Positions 1-10,693 of a stretch of 64,000 nt of DNA are shown here, in pieces. Every line of letters starts with the position of its first letter. Position 1 is the stretch's first letter. The position numbers were made by a program, and so were the translations under genes. Location of the stretch: the NCBI RefSeq assembly GCF_010015445.1, contig NC_053133.1, positions 5,274,192-5,338,191 on the forward strand. The letters are read 5' to 3'. Origin of the DNA: Perca fluviatilis. Lineage: Eukaryota; Chordata; Actinopteri; Perciformes; Percidae. The notes beneath the pieces are model-generated. The model was not told where the DNA came from. It saw only the letters and a list, made by a program, of their open reading frames with translations, and did not search any database.

Positions 1-593
1 CACCTGACAGCATGTAACGTTAGCCTACCTTTAGCTAGCAGCTGGATTAAACACCAACAGCGGACTTCAACAGCGGGATGTAACAGTCTGCAATGCAGCA
101 GCTGCCGTTGTCGCAATTCATAGATATATACTGTATGTTTATATAGTCGGAATTAAACAACACAGACGGTGCGTTCACTCGCAGCTGCCGTTGTCGGAAT
201 TAAACAACACAGAAGGTGCGTTCACTTGCAGCTGCCATTGTCGGAATTTAACAACACAGACGGTACATTCACTTAAAACAGGTAGCCTCGTGGTGCATTC
301 ACAATAATTGTAAAATACCCTTTTCCCATCTGGGGTTCAACAGCAATATACTGGTGAAATAAGTTATTGTTATTGTTATAGTTATTACATTATTATTAAA
401 TCTTTAATTTTGACCATGGCCTTAGCAATAAACAAGTCACTGACTGTTGTTTACTTACTCTTTTTTTTCTTCTTCTTTTTTTTTTACTTTATTGAAAAGT
501 ACCGGTTCAGGCACCGTTTAGGCACCGGCACCGTTTTAAAAGTATCGATTTAGCACCGGAATCGAAAAAAAAAAAAAACGATACCCAACCGTA
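1..593. mobile_element. hAT-like non-autonomous element, right part (left end outside window)
   Basis: The first 440 bases are closely similar to 39,965-40,330, which sits just inside a left end reading TAGGGTTGGGTAC. This copy ends with ATACCCAACCGTA at about 581-593, the inverted complement of that left end, so the two loci are opposite parts of one family. The 3' half contains the degenerate ACCGGTTCAGGCACCG repeats often seen in this kind of fish element. No coding sequence is visible. The superfamily (hAT) is inferred from the terminal style only, because no target duplication can be checked at the cut-off left side. Confidence 0.6.
98..274. repeat. 47-bp tandem units inside the hAT-like element
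   Basis: Units beginning GCAGCTGCC and ending TTCACTT start at 181 and 228 and are exactly 47 bp apart. An earlier unit starting at 98 carries an extra AT-rich stretch of about 36 bp. The related copy near 40,130 has a single unit, so the array expanded in this copy. Confidence 0.75.
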
Positions 594-1339
594 GCCATGA
601 CGATAGTGTGAAAAACTCCATCGCTACCTTGTTCTTATAGCTAGCCGGTTCCTGGATGTGTGCAGTGCCGTGAAGCAATTTGTTACATGGCGAGACCTGA
701 TATCACGCGACACTTTCTGACACTGAGGCTGGCAGTTTGCCGGACAAAGTTGCAAGGGTGGTTTTTCCGCTCACAGGCGCTAGGGGGAAGCAAGACGACC
801 ACCATTCAACTCGAAAAAAGTCATATAACCATTCCAATGAATCCGAAGCTTTTCAGTTGAGGTAAATTAAGCTGAAAGACTGCATAGTTCCCCTTTAAAA
901 CATTGTAGAAAGTGTAAAGGATCCAAACAGTTGTGTGTTTAATGGTCTAATTATTTTAGCTGGACTTGTAAGCCGTTATGTTGTTAGCTTGTTTTGTCAC
1001 GCCCCCGCCGCCCAGGACTTCCACACGGTGACAGTCTGGTGTGTGTGTGTGAATGTGTTTTGATTTATTTCTTCATTTTGTAATGCCTGCCATGTGTTTG
1101 GTGTGTTTTGGTTTTTGTCTGTCTGTCTGTCTGTGTTTCTGTCTCCGCCTGCATGTTCCACAGTGTGTGGACACGCACCCCCCCCTGCTGACTCTCCTCA
1201 CACCTGGCACCAATCCAAATCAGCGCACCTGCAACTCATCCTGCTCCATCAACTGCCTTCAAATACCAGCCTGACTTTCTTCTCCTTGCCAGACTGTTGC
1301 TTACCACTGAATGTGTGTATTCACCAGCTTCTGATATGT
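594..1339. other. No gene seen; dispersed-repeat-like sequence
   Basis: The stretch 640-900 (ending in 'agttcccctttaaa') and the CT-rich block 1,005-1,290 both read like common fish dispersed repeats, but no ends or coding sequence can be fixed. The short ORFs here have no recognisable motif. Confidence 0.4.
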
Positions 1340-2050
1340 GTAAACGCAGCAAAAAAAGGAATGTCCCTTTTTCAGGACACTGTATTTTAAATATACTTTT
1401 GTAAAAATCAATATAACTTTAGAGCGCTTCATTGTAAAGGGTTTAAACAATGTTGTCCATGCTTGTTCAATGAACCGTAAACAGTTAGTGAACATGCACC
1501 CGTTGAACGGTCGAAAAGACAATAACTGCTTAACCCTCCTGTAGTCTTCGGGTCAAATTAGTTTTTATTCAATTTTATAGCATATTTCTGCTTTTTAAAT
1601 TCAAAAATTAACTTTACTGTCCATGAATTCCAAGAATAAGTGTAAAGATTGTTGTATGAGTTGGTAGTAGTGGGAAAAAAGTGTCAAAAACTTAAAAAAC
1701 AACACTGAAAAAAGCAACACCATGTCAAAAAAGCAACTAAATTGTGACAATAACCGAGAAAAAAGTGTCAACATTTTAGCCGGGACATCACAAGGGTTAA
1801 GGACGGTAGGCAATTAAGGTCCCAATTAAAAGAAAATTAGGAAAGTAAAGATCCCTTTCTACGGACTCTGAAAAACACCAAAAGAAAGACTCCCAGGGTC
1901 CCTGCTAATCTGCATGAACGTGCCTTGGCATGGTGCAAGGAGGCATGAGGACTTCAGATGTGCCCAGGGCAATACATTGCAATGTCCCTACTGTGAGATG
2001 CCTAAGACCGTCCTGTGGAGCTAAAATACACATACGTGGGTCTGAACGTA
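1340..2050 (+). mobile_element. Tc1/mariner-family relic with N-terminal transposase fragment
   Basis: From about 1,350 the sequence follows a common fish Tc1-like element ('aaaaaaaggaatgtccctt'). At 1,892-2,006 two adjacent frames encode pieces of the paired-like helix-turn-helix of Tc1 transposases: RVPANLHERALAW, then after a frameshift GGMRTSDVPRAIHCN and PTVRCLRP. The rest of the transposase (second HTH and DDE domain) is missing, so the copy is dead and 3'-truncated. It is interrupted by a 271-bp TTAA-flanked element. Confidence 0.75.
1530..1800. mobile_element. piggyBac-like MITE inserted in the Tc1 relic
   Basis: TTAA stands at 1,530-1,533 and 1,797-1,800. The ends are inverted: TTAACCCTCCTGTAGTC on the left, and TTAACCCTTGTGATGTC as the complement of the right. 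Removing 1,534-1,800 rejoins the Tc1 sequence ('gcttaa' then 'ggacggtaggcaatt'). TTAA target duplication and CCCT ends fit piggyBac-type non-autonomous elements. No coding sequence. Confidence 0.75.
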
Positions 2051-2439
2051 GTCCCCATCTACCGATTGGTTGTGCAGCAGATACAAACACCTAAAAGACA
2101 CGTGAATACATACGAGGTATACACACAGTCATGAGTGGGGTGGAGCTGGGGGGCTAGAGTAAGCCTGAACAACAGTAAAAACTGGAACACAGCCATCACA
2201 GTATGGGAACAAATAAATACAAGTACAAGGTGCATGGGTAGTAGTGTCAAAGTAGCCTACACAGGGTAGGAAAAGTGCATATCAACCTTAGAAAGTTACG
2301 TTATATAATCCTCAACAACAACATAGGCATCCATTACATTACATCACCAAGCACTTTTGTCAACGTCTGTTAGGAAGAAGTGATGAATGAGAGGACGAGT
2401 GAAGGGAATGTCTGGATGCTGAGGACCAATAATGGCTGT
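2051..2439. other. No gene seen
   Basis: Mixed sequence after the Tc1 relic; no motif, repeat end or credible reading frame was found. Confidence 0.4.
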
Positions 2440-2974
2440 ATTTCATTTATTTATTTATAAGGACCGCGCACATTCATTAACATTGCTGTAAATGTGTTAG
2501 CCAGCTGGCTAATTTTCAAATGTAGTCCTTTGGGAAGATGTTATGAGAACCATCAATTTACTTGGTCAGTTGTTCCCGGATGTCAAGTCAGCAATAAACT
2601 ATAATTTACAAAAGCACATAAAAAGCACATAAAAACACAAAAAGAAGAAATAACAAGACACATTGAGGACACAACAGCAACACAGAGATCCTAGAGATAA
2701 AAACAGAAAAAAATGTACACAAGTAAAAACCCAAACAAGAACGTTGACACAACTTCACAGATACAACCTAAAACCTTAACAGACACTCCTAGCAACGGGC
2801 AGAATACATGGTGTGATGTACTACAGATATTAAGAATTAAGTGTTCACATGTCTGACTGCTCAAAAGCCAGTCCTTAAGATGTTGAGAGTGTGTTGGGAA
2901 GTACAACTTCTTATCTGATTTGGTACAGTGTTCCAGAAATTAGAAGCTCTTACAGAGAAGCATAGGTGACTAAA
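2440..2974 (-). mobile_element. LINE (Jockey superfamily) 3' part: ORF2 C-terminus and 3' UTR
   Basis: Minus-strand translation near 2,950-2,870 gives NFWNTVPNQIRSCTS, the typical C-terminal 'LWN-LP-IR' motif of L2/CR1/Rex1-like LINE ORF2 proteins. This is the downstream part of the element whose reverse transcriptase lies at 3,367-4,990; the two are separated by a MITE. The end near 2,440 is approximate. Confidence 0.65.
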
Positions 2975-3366
2975 GCCTTGTTTACACGAAGGGAAGACGC
3001 AGATATTTTCCTGCGGTTTGGCCTCCCATTTACATGAAAACCCTGTTTTTATCACAGAAAACGATTATTTCTAAAAACTCCGGCCAAAGTGGAGATTTTG
3101 GAAAACTTTGTTTGCATGTAAACTGAGACAAACGGAGGTTTAGGCAGCCGAGACAGAGAAAGAGGACGTGATTGGTTGCTGTTGTTGCTATTGTCGGGAT
3201 TCTGATTGGCTAACGTGGGCTTGAGCTTCTCGTTACACTGCCACCTACAGGTCTGGCATGCTCTTGACGGCATATATACACGGGTACATGTAAACGAACA
3301 CTTTTCTGAAAACTGAGAGGTTGAAATGTCCGTTTATGAAAATAGCTGGCCACATGTAAACTTAGC
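2975..3366. mobile_element. MITE splitting the LINE
   Basis: The left end reads GCCTTGTTTACACG and the complement of the right end reads GCTAAGTTTACATG, an imperfect terminal inverted repeat. LINE sequence resumes on both sides, with AAAGC possibly duplicated. The interior is non-coding despite short ORFs. Superfamily not determined. Confidence 0.6.
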
Positions 3367-4990
3367 ATGAAAGCACTGGTCCTAAGAGGGACTACACAGT
3401 CCCCTCTTAGGGCAGATCTTGTTGCTCTACTGTTTGAGTTTTTCCTGATTTTTATAAAGCACAAGGTGGAGGTGGAGCCTTACATTTAGAAATAAATCTG
3501 GCATAATCAGTGTGTTTTTATGTTTTCCCAGCTAAGGATTTTATACACGAATATTGCAGTGATACAATTAGTGTTTTCTGTCTAATACCTTAAGAGATTG
3601 CTTGTAAAGTGAGAGAATAGTCTTCAGTGTTGAGCTTTTTGCCTGGGTCCAGCTCATCATGCAGTATGTTAGGTGGGGGATGATCATGGCATTCATGTAC
3701 AGTTTTGCTACTGTTGTCACAGTTTCTAATATGTCTAAAGTTTGCCAGATTATATTTAATGGTTTGCATAACCTTTTTCACTTTTTTGATCTCTCCAGAT
3801 ATATTTACTTTAGGATCACAGTCAGATTCAATGTGGGTGTTTTACTAAAAAACATGCAAACTGTCTTTTTGACATTGAGATGTAAGTGTAAGTCATCCAG
3901 CCACTTATGTACATGTGCCATTGCTGCAGTAAGTTTGGCAGCTGCTTGTGCTTTAGTTTTGGCATGGACATAGAGGACTATGTCATCAGCATACATCTGT
4001 ACCTCACACCCTGTGCATGCTGAAGGTAAATCATTTATATATAAACTGAACAGAATAGGTCCCAGAATGGATCCCTGGGGTACACCCAGTTCATTGCTCA
4101 GTGGGGGTGATGTCTCACCACTCACCTTTACACACTGGATTCTGCCTGATAATTAGGATTCCATCCAATTTAAAACATTAGGGGAGAAATTAAAATGAGC
4201 TAATTTCTGAATTTGTATTTGATGATTAACAGAGTCAAAGGCTTTTATAAGGTCTAAAAACACAGCTCCAACAATGTCTCCTTTATCCAATCTTAATTTG
4301 ACATATTCCAAAAAGTAGCAGTTTGCTATCTCTGTGGAATGGTTAGCTCAGAAGCCGAATTGCATTGGGTGCAACAAATAATGGCTACTGTTAAGATGCA
4401 TGGTGAGCTGCCCAGCAACCCATTTCTTAGCAATTTTAGAGATAACCGGTAAAATACTGATAGGTCTGTAGTTATTCACATTGGTAGTGTCTCCTGATTT
4501 GTGAACGGGTACAACAATAGCTGACTTCCAGGTTTTTGGGAAAAGTCCTTCTTTAAGGAGGCATCTTAGTGATCGGCCCTGAGAGTGTAGCAGTATGCTT
4601 CTTTAAGAATATTGAGTCTAATCCAAATATATCTTTTGACTTTGAGGTTTCTATGGAGCCTATAGTTGAAATGACTTTGCTTTCAGAGACCTCCATCATT
4701 GAAGTGAAAACACTGGTTGTGAGGTATTAATCAGTGGTGAATCTAGAGGACCCATTTGATTATTATGTATAGTCATCTTCACAGAGTTAACAAAGTGGGT
4801 GTTGAGGAGTGGTGCTGTTTCTACTGCTCCCTTACTCAAATATCTGTTGGCATTGATCTCCAACTGCTTTGTTGTGTTGTTGTGCCCTTTCACTGTTAAC
4901 TTCTGTATACAGTCCCAGATTTGTTTGATTTTTCCCTTTGCTTCATCCACGATGTTTACAAAAAAGATTTGATTTAGCTATTCTGATATC
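3367..4990 (-). pseudogene. LINE ORF2 reverse transcriptase region (Jockey superfamily, L2/CR1/Rex1-like)
   Basis: Read from 4,990 down, the minus strand gives a linker (GKIKQIWDCIQKLT), the RT entry block (VVPVHKSGDTTNVNNYRPIS), motif A (GAVFLDLIKAFDSVNH), motif B (GVPQGSILGPILF, near 4,086) and catalytic motif C (YADD, 3,982-3,993). Catalytic residues persist, but stops and shifts break the frame, so it is a relic. Its endonuclease start lies beyond the nested Rex3 (7,297-7,520) and its C-terminus beyond the MITE. The clade cannot be settled by eye. Confidence 0.8.
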
Positions 4991-5007
4991 CTTTGTTACC
5001 CTGTTTC

Positions 5008-5095
5008 TTAAAGGTGCTCTAAGCGATGTTGTTCTTGTTGGCGTTCGAAGTAATTTCAAACAAAACAAGGCTAGCTCATCCCTCCCTCCCCTCTT
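5008..5095. mobile_element. Fragment of a TTAA-type MITE
   Basis: TTAAAGGTGCTCTAAGCGATG is the start of a common fish TTAA-flanked repeat. Only the left 90 bases remain, ending where the Rex3 3' tail begins, so Rex3 appears to have inserted in or beside it. Confidence 0.45.
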
Positions 5096-7240
5096 CCATC
5101 CATCCATCTTCGTCTGCTTATCCGGTGTCGGGTTGTGGGGGGAGCAGCTCCAGCAGGGGACCCCAAACTTCCCTTTCCCGAGCCCCATTAACCAGCTCCG
5201 ACTGGGGGATCCCGAGGCGTTCCCAGGCCAGGTTGGAGATATAATCCCTCCACCTAGTCTTGGGTCTTCCCCGAGGCCTCCTCCCAGCTGGACGTGCCTG
5301 GAACACCTCCTTAGGGAGGCGCCCAGGGGGCATCTGGTAACCCAAACCACCTCAACTGGCTCCTTTCGACGCGAAGGAGCAGTGGCTCTACTCCGAGCTC
5401 CTCACGGATGACTAAGCTTCTCACCCTATCTCTAAGGGAGACGCCAGCCACTCTCCTGAGGAAACCCATTTTGGCCGCTTGTACCCTGGATCTCGTTCTT
5501 TCGGTCATGACCCAGCCTTCATGACCATAGGTGAGGGTAGGAACGAAAACTGTCTCAGCTCTCTTTTCATCACAATGGTGCGATAAATTGAATGTAATAC
5601 CGGACCCGCTGCGCTGATTATCTGACCAATCTCCCACTCCATTGTCCCCTCACTCGCGAACAAGGTATTTGAACTCCTTCACTTGGGGTAAGGACTCATT
5701 CCCTACCTGGAGTAGGCAATTCATCGGTTTTCCTGCTGAGAACCATGGCCTCAGATTTAGAGATGCTGATCCTCATCCCAGCCGCTTCACACTCTGCTGC
5801 GAACCGATCCAGTGAGTGCTGAAGGTCACAGGCCGATGATGCCATCAGGACCACATCATCTGCAAAGAGCAGCGATGAGATCCCCAGCCCACCGAACTGC
5901 AACCCCTCCCCACCCCGACTACGCCTTGATATCCTGTCCATAAATATTACAAACAGGATTGGTGACAAAGCGCAGCCCTGGCGGAGGCCAACCGTCACCT
6001 GAAACGAGTCCGACTTACTGCCGAGAACCCGGACACAGCGCTCACTTTGGTCGTACAGAGATTGGATGGCCCTGAGAAGAGACCCCCTCACCCCATACTC
6101 CCACAGCACCTCCCACAGTATCTCCCGGGGGACCCGATCATACACCTTCTCCAAATCCACGAAACACACGTAGACCGGATGGGCATACTCCCAAGCTCCC
6201 TCCAGGATCCTTGAGAGAGTGAAGATCAGGTCCATTGTTCCACGACCAGGACGGAATCCATTGTTCCTCTTCAATCTGAAGTTTGACTGCCGAACCCTCC
6301 TTTCCAGCACCTTAGAGTAGACTTTACCAGGGAGACTGAGAAGTGTGATGCCCCTGTAATTGGCACACACCCTCTGGTCCCCCTTTTTGAAAAGGGGAAC
6401 CACCACCCCGGTCTGCCACTCCTTTGGCACTGTCCCAGACTTCCACGCAATGTTGAAGAGGCGTGTCAACCAAGACAGCCCCTCCACACCCAGAGCCTTG
6501 AGCATTTCTGGACAGATCTCATCAATCCCAGGGGCTTTGCCACTGTGGAGTTGTTTGACTACATCAGTGACTTCTGCCTGGGAAATTGACAACAATCCCT
6601 CATCATCCTCCAGCTCTGCCTCTAACATAGAGGGCCTATTAGTCGGATTCAGGAGTTCCTCAAAGTGCTCCTTCCACCACCCTATTACCTCCTCAGTTGA
6701 GGTCAACAGTGTCCCATCCTTACTGTACACAGCTTGGATGGTTCCCCACTTCCCCCTTCTGAGGTGGCGAACGGTTTTCCAGAAGCACCTTGGTGCCGAC
6801 AGAAAATCCTTCTCCATGTCTTCTCCAAACTTCTCCCACACCCGTGGCTTTGCCTCTTTCACGGCAGAGGCTGCAGCCCTTCGGGCCCTTCGGTACCCTG
6901 CAACTGCCTCCGGAGTCTTCTGGGATAACATATCCCGGAAAGACGCCTTCTTCAGTCGGTGGGCTTCCCTGACCACCAGTGTCCACCACGGTGTTCGTGG
7001 GTTACCGCCCCTTGAGGCACGTGCGCGTTGAAGTCCCCCAGCAGAACTATGGAGTCCCCCACTGGAGCCCCATGCAGGACTCCACTCAAGGTTTCCAAGA
7101 TGGCAGAATACTCTGAACTCTTGTTTGGTGCATATGCACAAACAACAGTCAGTTTTCCCCCCCACAACCCGCAGGCATAGGAAGGCTATCCTCTCGTGCA
7201 CCGGGGTAAACTCCAAAGTAGCAGCGCTCAGCCAGGGGCT
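5096..7240 (-). mobile_element. Rex3: Rex3 non-LTR retrotransposon (RTE clade), internally deleted and 5'-truncated
   Basis: The minus strand encodes an endonuclease fragment (7,167-7,020: TVVCAYAPN, then LLGDFNAHV), an RT (motif A FVDLEKVYDRVP, motif B GLRQGCALSP, motif C FADD) and the C-terminal RRPRGRPKTRWRDYI block near 5,260. Stretches at 5,961-5,980 and 6,399-6,418 match the regions conserved enough to serve as Rex3 PCR priming sites. The 3' tail is the short (CCATC)n-like run at 5,096-5,108. The copy lacks the endonuclease N-terminus and the endonuclease-RT linker (about 7,018-7,020 junction), and frameshifts near 5,640-5,700 and 5,310-5,345 split the C-terminus. It is inactive. Confidence 0.92.
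5696..7018 (-). pseudogene. Rex3 reverse transcriptase, longest intact frame
   Basis: A continuous frame covers the RT from [10 protein letters not shown] through motif A, motif B (GLRQGCALSP) and FADD to MRISISKSEAMVL, stopping at 5,696. Upstream of 7,018 the same frame reads the antisense-shifted endonuclease and is not meaningful protein. The YxDD-equivalent FADD is intact. The thumb and C-terminal region continue in two other frames. Confidence 0.85.
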
Positions 7241-7296
7241 TGTGCTCTTTCAGTTAAGGGGTCCTTGGCTTAAAAAATGTTGAGGACCCCTGCTTT
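7241..7296. mobile_element. hAT-like terminal fragment
   Basis: On the minus strand, AGGGGTCCTCAACATTTTTT followed by AAGCCAAGGACCCC resembles the end of a common fish hAT repeat. It is truncated at the Rex3 5' junction. Confidence 0.4.
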
Positions 7297-8240
7297 ACAT
7301 TATATGTGATCTTTAATATATAACAGCAGTTCCCCACCTCTACCCACAGCCACACCCATGCTTTCCTGAAGACATTATTGCCAGGAATATGTAGGGCTGA
7401 GGATGGGGAGTTTTTGTGGAGGCATGTCTCTGACAGACATAGAAAGTCCAGGTTAAAATCTGTTATAAGATGTTTTATCTGATCACTTTTGGAGATAATG
7501 CTACGAATATTTAAGTGACCCCCTAGCAGACCTTTCTATTTTGCACGACGATCCCAAAATATTTTTGGCATTATTAACTGTTTGAAGAATTTCTGTTTTA
7601 TCATTGCTGGATTTAGTCCTGTAACTTTATGTTGCAGATTGCGTTTGGCTATGTTGCTGATGATTCCATCAAATTATGTTAGGTTTGAGAAGTCAGTTGG
7701 AACTCTGGGAAAGTTGATGATTACACAGGACATTCTGGATGTCAGTAAAGGGACTCGTTTGGTTTTGTTACCAAACAACTAGAAGCTCACCATTCCCTGC
7801 TTGCTGGACGCCATGTTTCGGTAATGAAAAACACAAAATCCGAAACACAATATCCTTCTTCATTCATCACCACCTACTAATATCAGACCATGCCCACAGA
7901 CACACTGTAGACCCACAAGATACAAGAGCCGCTACCAACACACCACTTCTGCCCTTCGCCATTTCGACCGTCGGTTTAACAGTCTCTCGGTCCTTACATA
8001 CCTTCTTCTTGTGATTTTGATAAATCTTGACAAGTCTGCAGTGAACTGAGGCAGGGATTCACCGCTCACTGCAGACCCATAATGCCTTGTCCTTTACAGA
8101 ACATTCTGGATGTCTTGTAAAGGGACTCCTTTGTTTTTGTTACCAAAGAACTTGAAGCTCACCATTCCCTTCTTTGTGGACGCCATGTTTCGGTAATGAA
8201 AAACGTAATATCCTTCTTCATTCATCAACACCTACTAATA
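7297..8240 (-). mobile_element. LINE 5' part: endonuclease start and 5' UTR
   Basis: Minus-strand translation of 7,530-7,420 gives HLNIRSIISKSDQIKHL and LDFLCLSET, the first conserved block of apurinic-type LINE endonucleases, followed by IPGNNVFRKAW. This is the start of the LINE whose RT lies at 3,367-4,990; the middle of the endonuclease is lost. The sequence above 7,560 lacks coding motifs and is taken as 5' UTR. Confidence 0.65.
7729..8240 (-). repeat. Two direct repeat units in the LINE 5' region
   Basis: A block of about 145 bp at 7,729-7,880 ('cattctggatgtcagtaaag' to 'cacctactaat') recurs at 8,097-8,240 with scattered differences and a 13-bp length change. The start-to-start distance is 368 bp. 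The arrangement resembles repeated 5' UTR monomers. Confidence 0.75.
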
Positions 8241-8242
8241 AA

Positions 8243-8321
8243 ACACACACACTCACACACACACACACACACACACCTGTTATCTCCCTGCTTTGATGCT
8301 CATTTATTTAATCTCCAGCAG

Positions 8322-8375
<54 letters not shown>
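8243..8375. repeat. Microsatellites (CA)n then (GT)n
   Basis: An imperfect CA run at 8,243-8,276 and a GT run at 8,325-8,375 are separated by about 48 bp of unique sequence. They are complementary and could pair. Confidence 0.95.
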
Positions 8376-8377
<2 letters not shown>

Positions 8378-9355
8378 CTGTAACTAGTCTTAGCCATGTT
8401 GCCGTCTGAATCACTACAAATGACAGTTGAAATGATGTGATCTTGTTTTCATGAATAACTAGAAGAGGATTTGTATATGTGTGGATACAACATCAGCTTA
8501 CACTTTATATTTTTGTTTTGTTCCAGTAGGATACATTGGTGTGGTGCTCACCTATAGTATGTCCAATTTTTAATACATTTTGTCACATTACTTTATGTCC
8601 AATGTTAAAATAGTGAATTTCAGTGGGGGGTGGGGGGTGTTTTCACACCTGGGTGTTTGGAGGGTGGGTGCAATTTTCTGCATTTAGATATTTACAATTA
8701 TCTTGCCAAAAACAACACAGGTTATCAGGCTTTCTAAATGAATGGAAGTCCAATAAAACAACAAAATTGATATGTAAATCATGGTTTAGTATTATTGCAC
8801 TAAAGCCACATTTGTTGCCACACCTCTCTTTACTGTCTTCTACTGCCTTGTCTTTGATCAATGGTGAATATTGACTGCAAAAATAAATAGGGATTATTGT
8901 TTAACCAGGTAAACCAACAGGTCCTCATGCCTAAACGACACACTGGGTCCGCCGCAACTTTGTGTCACAGAAGTACTTAGTTATGGTTAGTATAACATCA
9001 GGGATTGGCTTAAAATGAGCTTGCACAATCGACCCAGACGGCTGTTTGTTTTCTTTGTTAGGACGCTCTGAGAAAAACATGCTCAGGAGTTCACGGCCCT
9101 GAGGAGTAGAATAAGGCAGTAGCCTCTATGTAGGCGGAGAGGCGAAAACCAGGTCTGGAAAAACCACCACAAATTGGATGAGGACTTTTCTCCTTGTGAT
9201 ATAACACCCTTGTAAACAAGTCTGCCTTTCTCCCTTTTCACTTATCTGTTCCCAAATCCTTAATTTCTGTGTAATCTTTTTGTTTAATGTTTTAGTTTAT
9301 TTGATACTTTATCATTTGACATAAGCCTGTTTAGTGGGTTAATGGCTTCATAGTC

Positions 9356-9360
<5 letters not shown>
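8376..9360. other. No gene seen
   Basis: Apparently unique AT-rich sequence with a G-run at 8,622-8,637. No conserved motif, splice-flanked frame or repeat end recognised. Confidence 0.4.

Positions 9361-9432
<72 letters not shown>
9361..9432. repeat. (GT)n microsatellite
   Basis: About 36 perfect GT units. Confidence 0.98.
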
Positions 9433-9434
<2 letters not shown>

Positions 9435-9632
9435 ATTTCAGTGAGTCAGCATGCACAATACCAGGACCTCTCCTAAGTGGAATGCAGCCATCATTAATGG
9501 TTTTGAATACGCCTGTGCTTTTCCTACTATGACATGTCAACATGTCTGCCGTGAAAAAGATCTATAGGGTTGTGCAGTAAATTACATTTTTACAATACCT
9601 GTGGTGCCTAATGTTGTGGGTGTGCATATATG

Positions 9633-10318
9633 CAGGGTGCGATTTTTGATAATTTACAACAAAACCTGCAAGAATGAAATACCTAAATAATTTCCAATAC
9701 CACCATGGATATAGAGCCACTCGGCCAGCCCATACCAAAACACTTCCAATATTAACTTCAATATCCAATGGAAAATAATCTGAAAGTGAAATAGCACAAT
9801 GTGGTGTCAACATAAAACACAGCGTGTTCAAGCCCGAGAGCAGAGTTCACTTTGTGACGAAAACAAGACCTTCACCCAGGAAACGCTCATTAGTTCCTCA
9901 GGACTGTTCTTAATCCAAACCACCATCTTTTTCCTAAACTTAACAAGTCGTTTTGGTGCCCAAACTTAACTGTCATCGCAGCATGACGCTCACTTTTTCT
10001 GGCTAAACTCCGATGCCGTGGCTCCTGAAAGGACCGTCATCTGGCGGTGCCTGTAGCCGGCTCACAGTCACCTATTGGCGGTTAAACTGCTGCTGGTAGC
10101 CGGCGTCCCGGAGCTCTGTACAGGCTAAATACAACCAGCAACTGATGCTTGGATTTGATTGTTGCAATGCTTTATTTAGTTTATAATACTTCTATTTTAG
10201 GTATATAATGATCTATTGGTGAAGTAGCATTGATCACTTTGAGGGGGGGAATACACAGGGATATGTAGAGCAGAAAGGGGGAAATCCCATGCACCCCCCC
10301 TGGAAAAATCACACCCTG
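9633..10318. mobile_element. hAT non-autonomous element with perfect 8-bp target duplication
   Basis: The 686-bp insert starts CAGGGTGCGATTTTT and ends with AAAAATCACACCCTG (14 of 15 inverted matches). CATATATG occurs directly outside each end (9,625-9,632 and 10,319-10,326), the 8-bp duplication expected of hAT transposition. The interior (9,850-10,150) carries 'tttttcctaaacttaacaag'-type sequence seen in many fish repeats. No transposase is present. Confidence 0.9.
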
Positions 10319-10326
10319 CATATATG

Positions 10327-10690
10327 TATACATGGTAATGTCAGCAGTAACTCCAAATCTTATGGTGTTTGCCAGATCCTGAGTGTTTTGTTGTTCTTTC
10401 AGTTTGGCTCACCTTACGCTTTCAGGTACAGGTGGTTGGGTCCAATCAGGTGAGGCTGAGATAAAAGGGCTTCAGGAGAAAAGGGAGAGGGATGAAGGGT
10501 TGTGGCAGCTTGCTGAGAGGATGCCGTTTTATCAGTTTGGATTTTTTGCCTCAGTTAATTTAATGTTGTATTTTCCTGTAAAACCTGTAAAACTGTTGGG
10601 CGCCCCACATCATCAGCCTTTGCATGAGGTGGTGGTGTGACAACCCTTAATTATCAAGTCCACCTTAATACCTTAAAACTTGACATAAGC
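10327..10690. other. No gene seen
   Basis: Includes an 85-codon ORF from 10,383 without recognisable domain or splice context. Nothing else stands out. Confidence 0.4.
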
Positions 10691-10693
10691 TAA

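Noticed and set aside
1005..1290. Solo LTR of a Gypsy-like retrovirus-type element
   Set aside because: The sequence has the flavour of fish LTRs, but no TG...CA ends, target duplication or primer-binding site could be found.
4938..5411. 157-codon plus-strand frame
   Set aside because: It is the antisense of the Rex3 C-terminus and 3' tail.
7019..7216. N-terminal 66 residues of the 506-codon Rex3 frame
   Set aside because: They are an off-frame reading of the endonuclease; the true endonuclease frame is adjacent, so the protein was not counted from 7,216.
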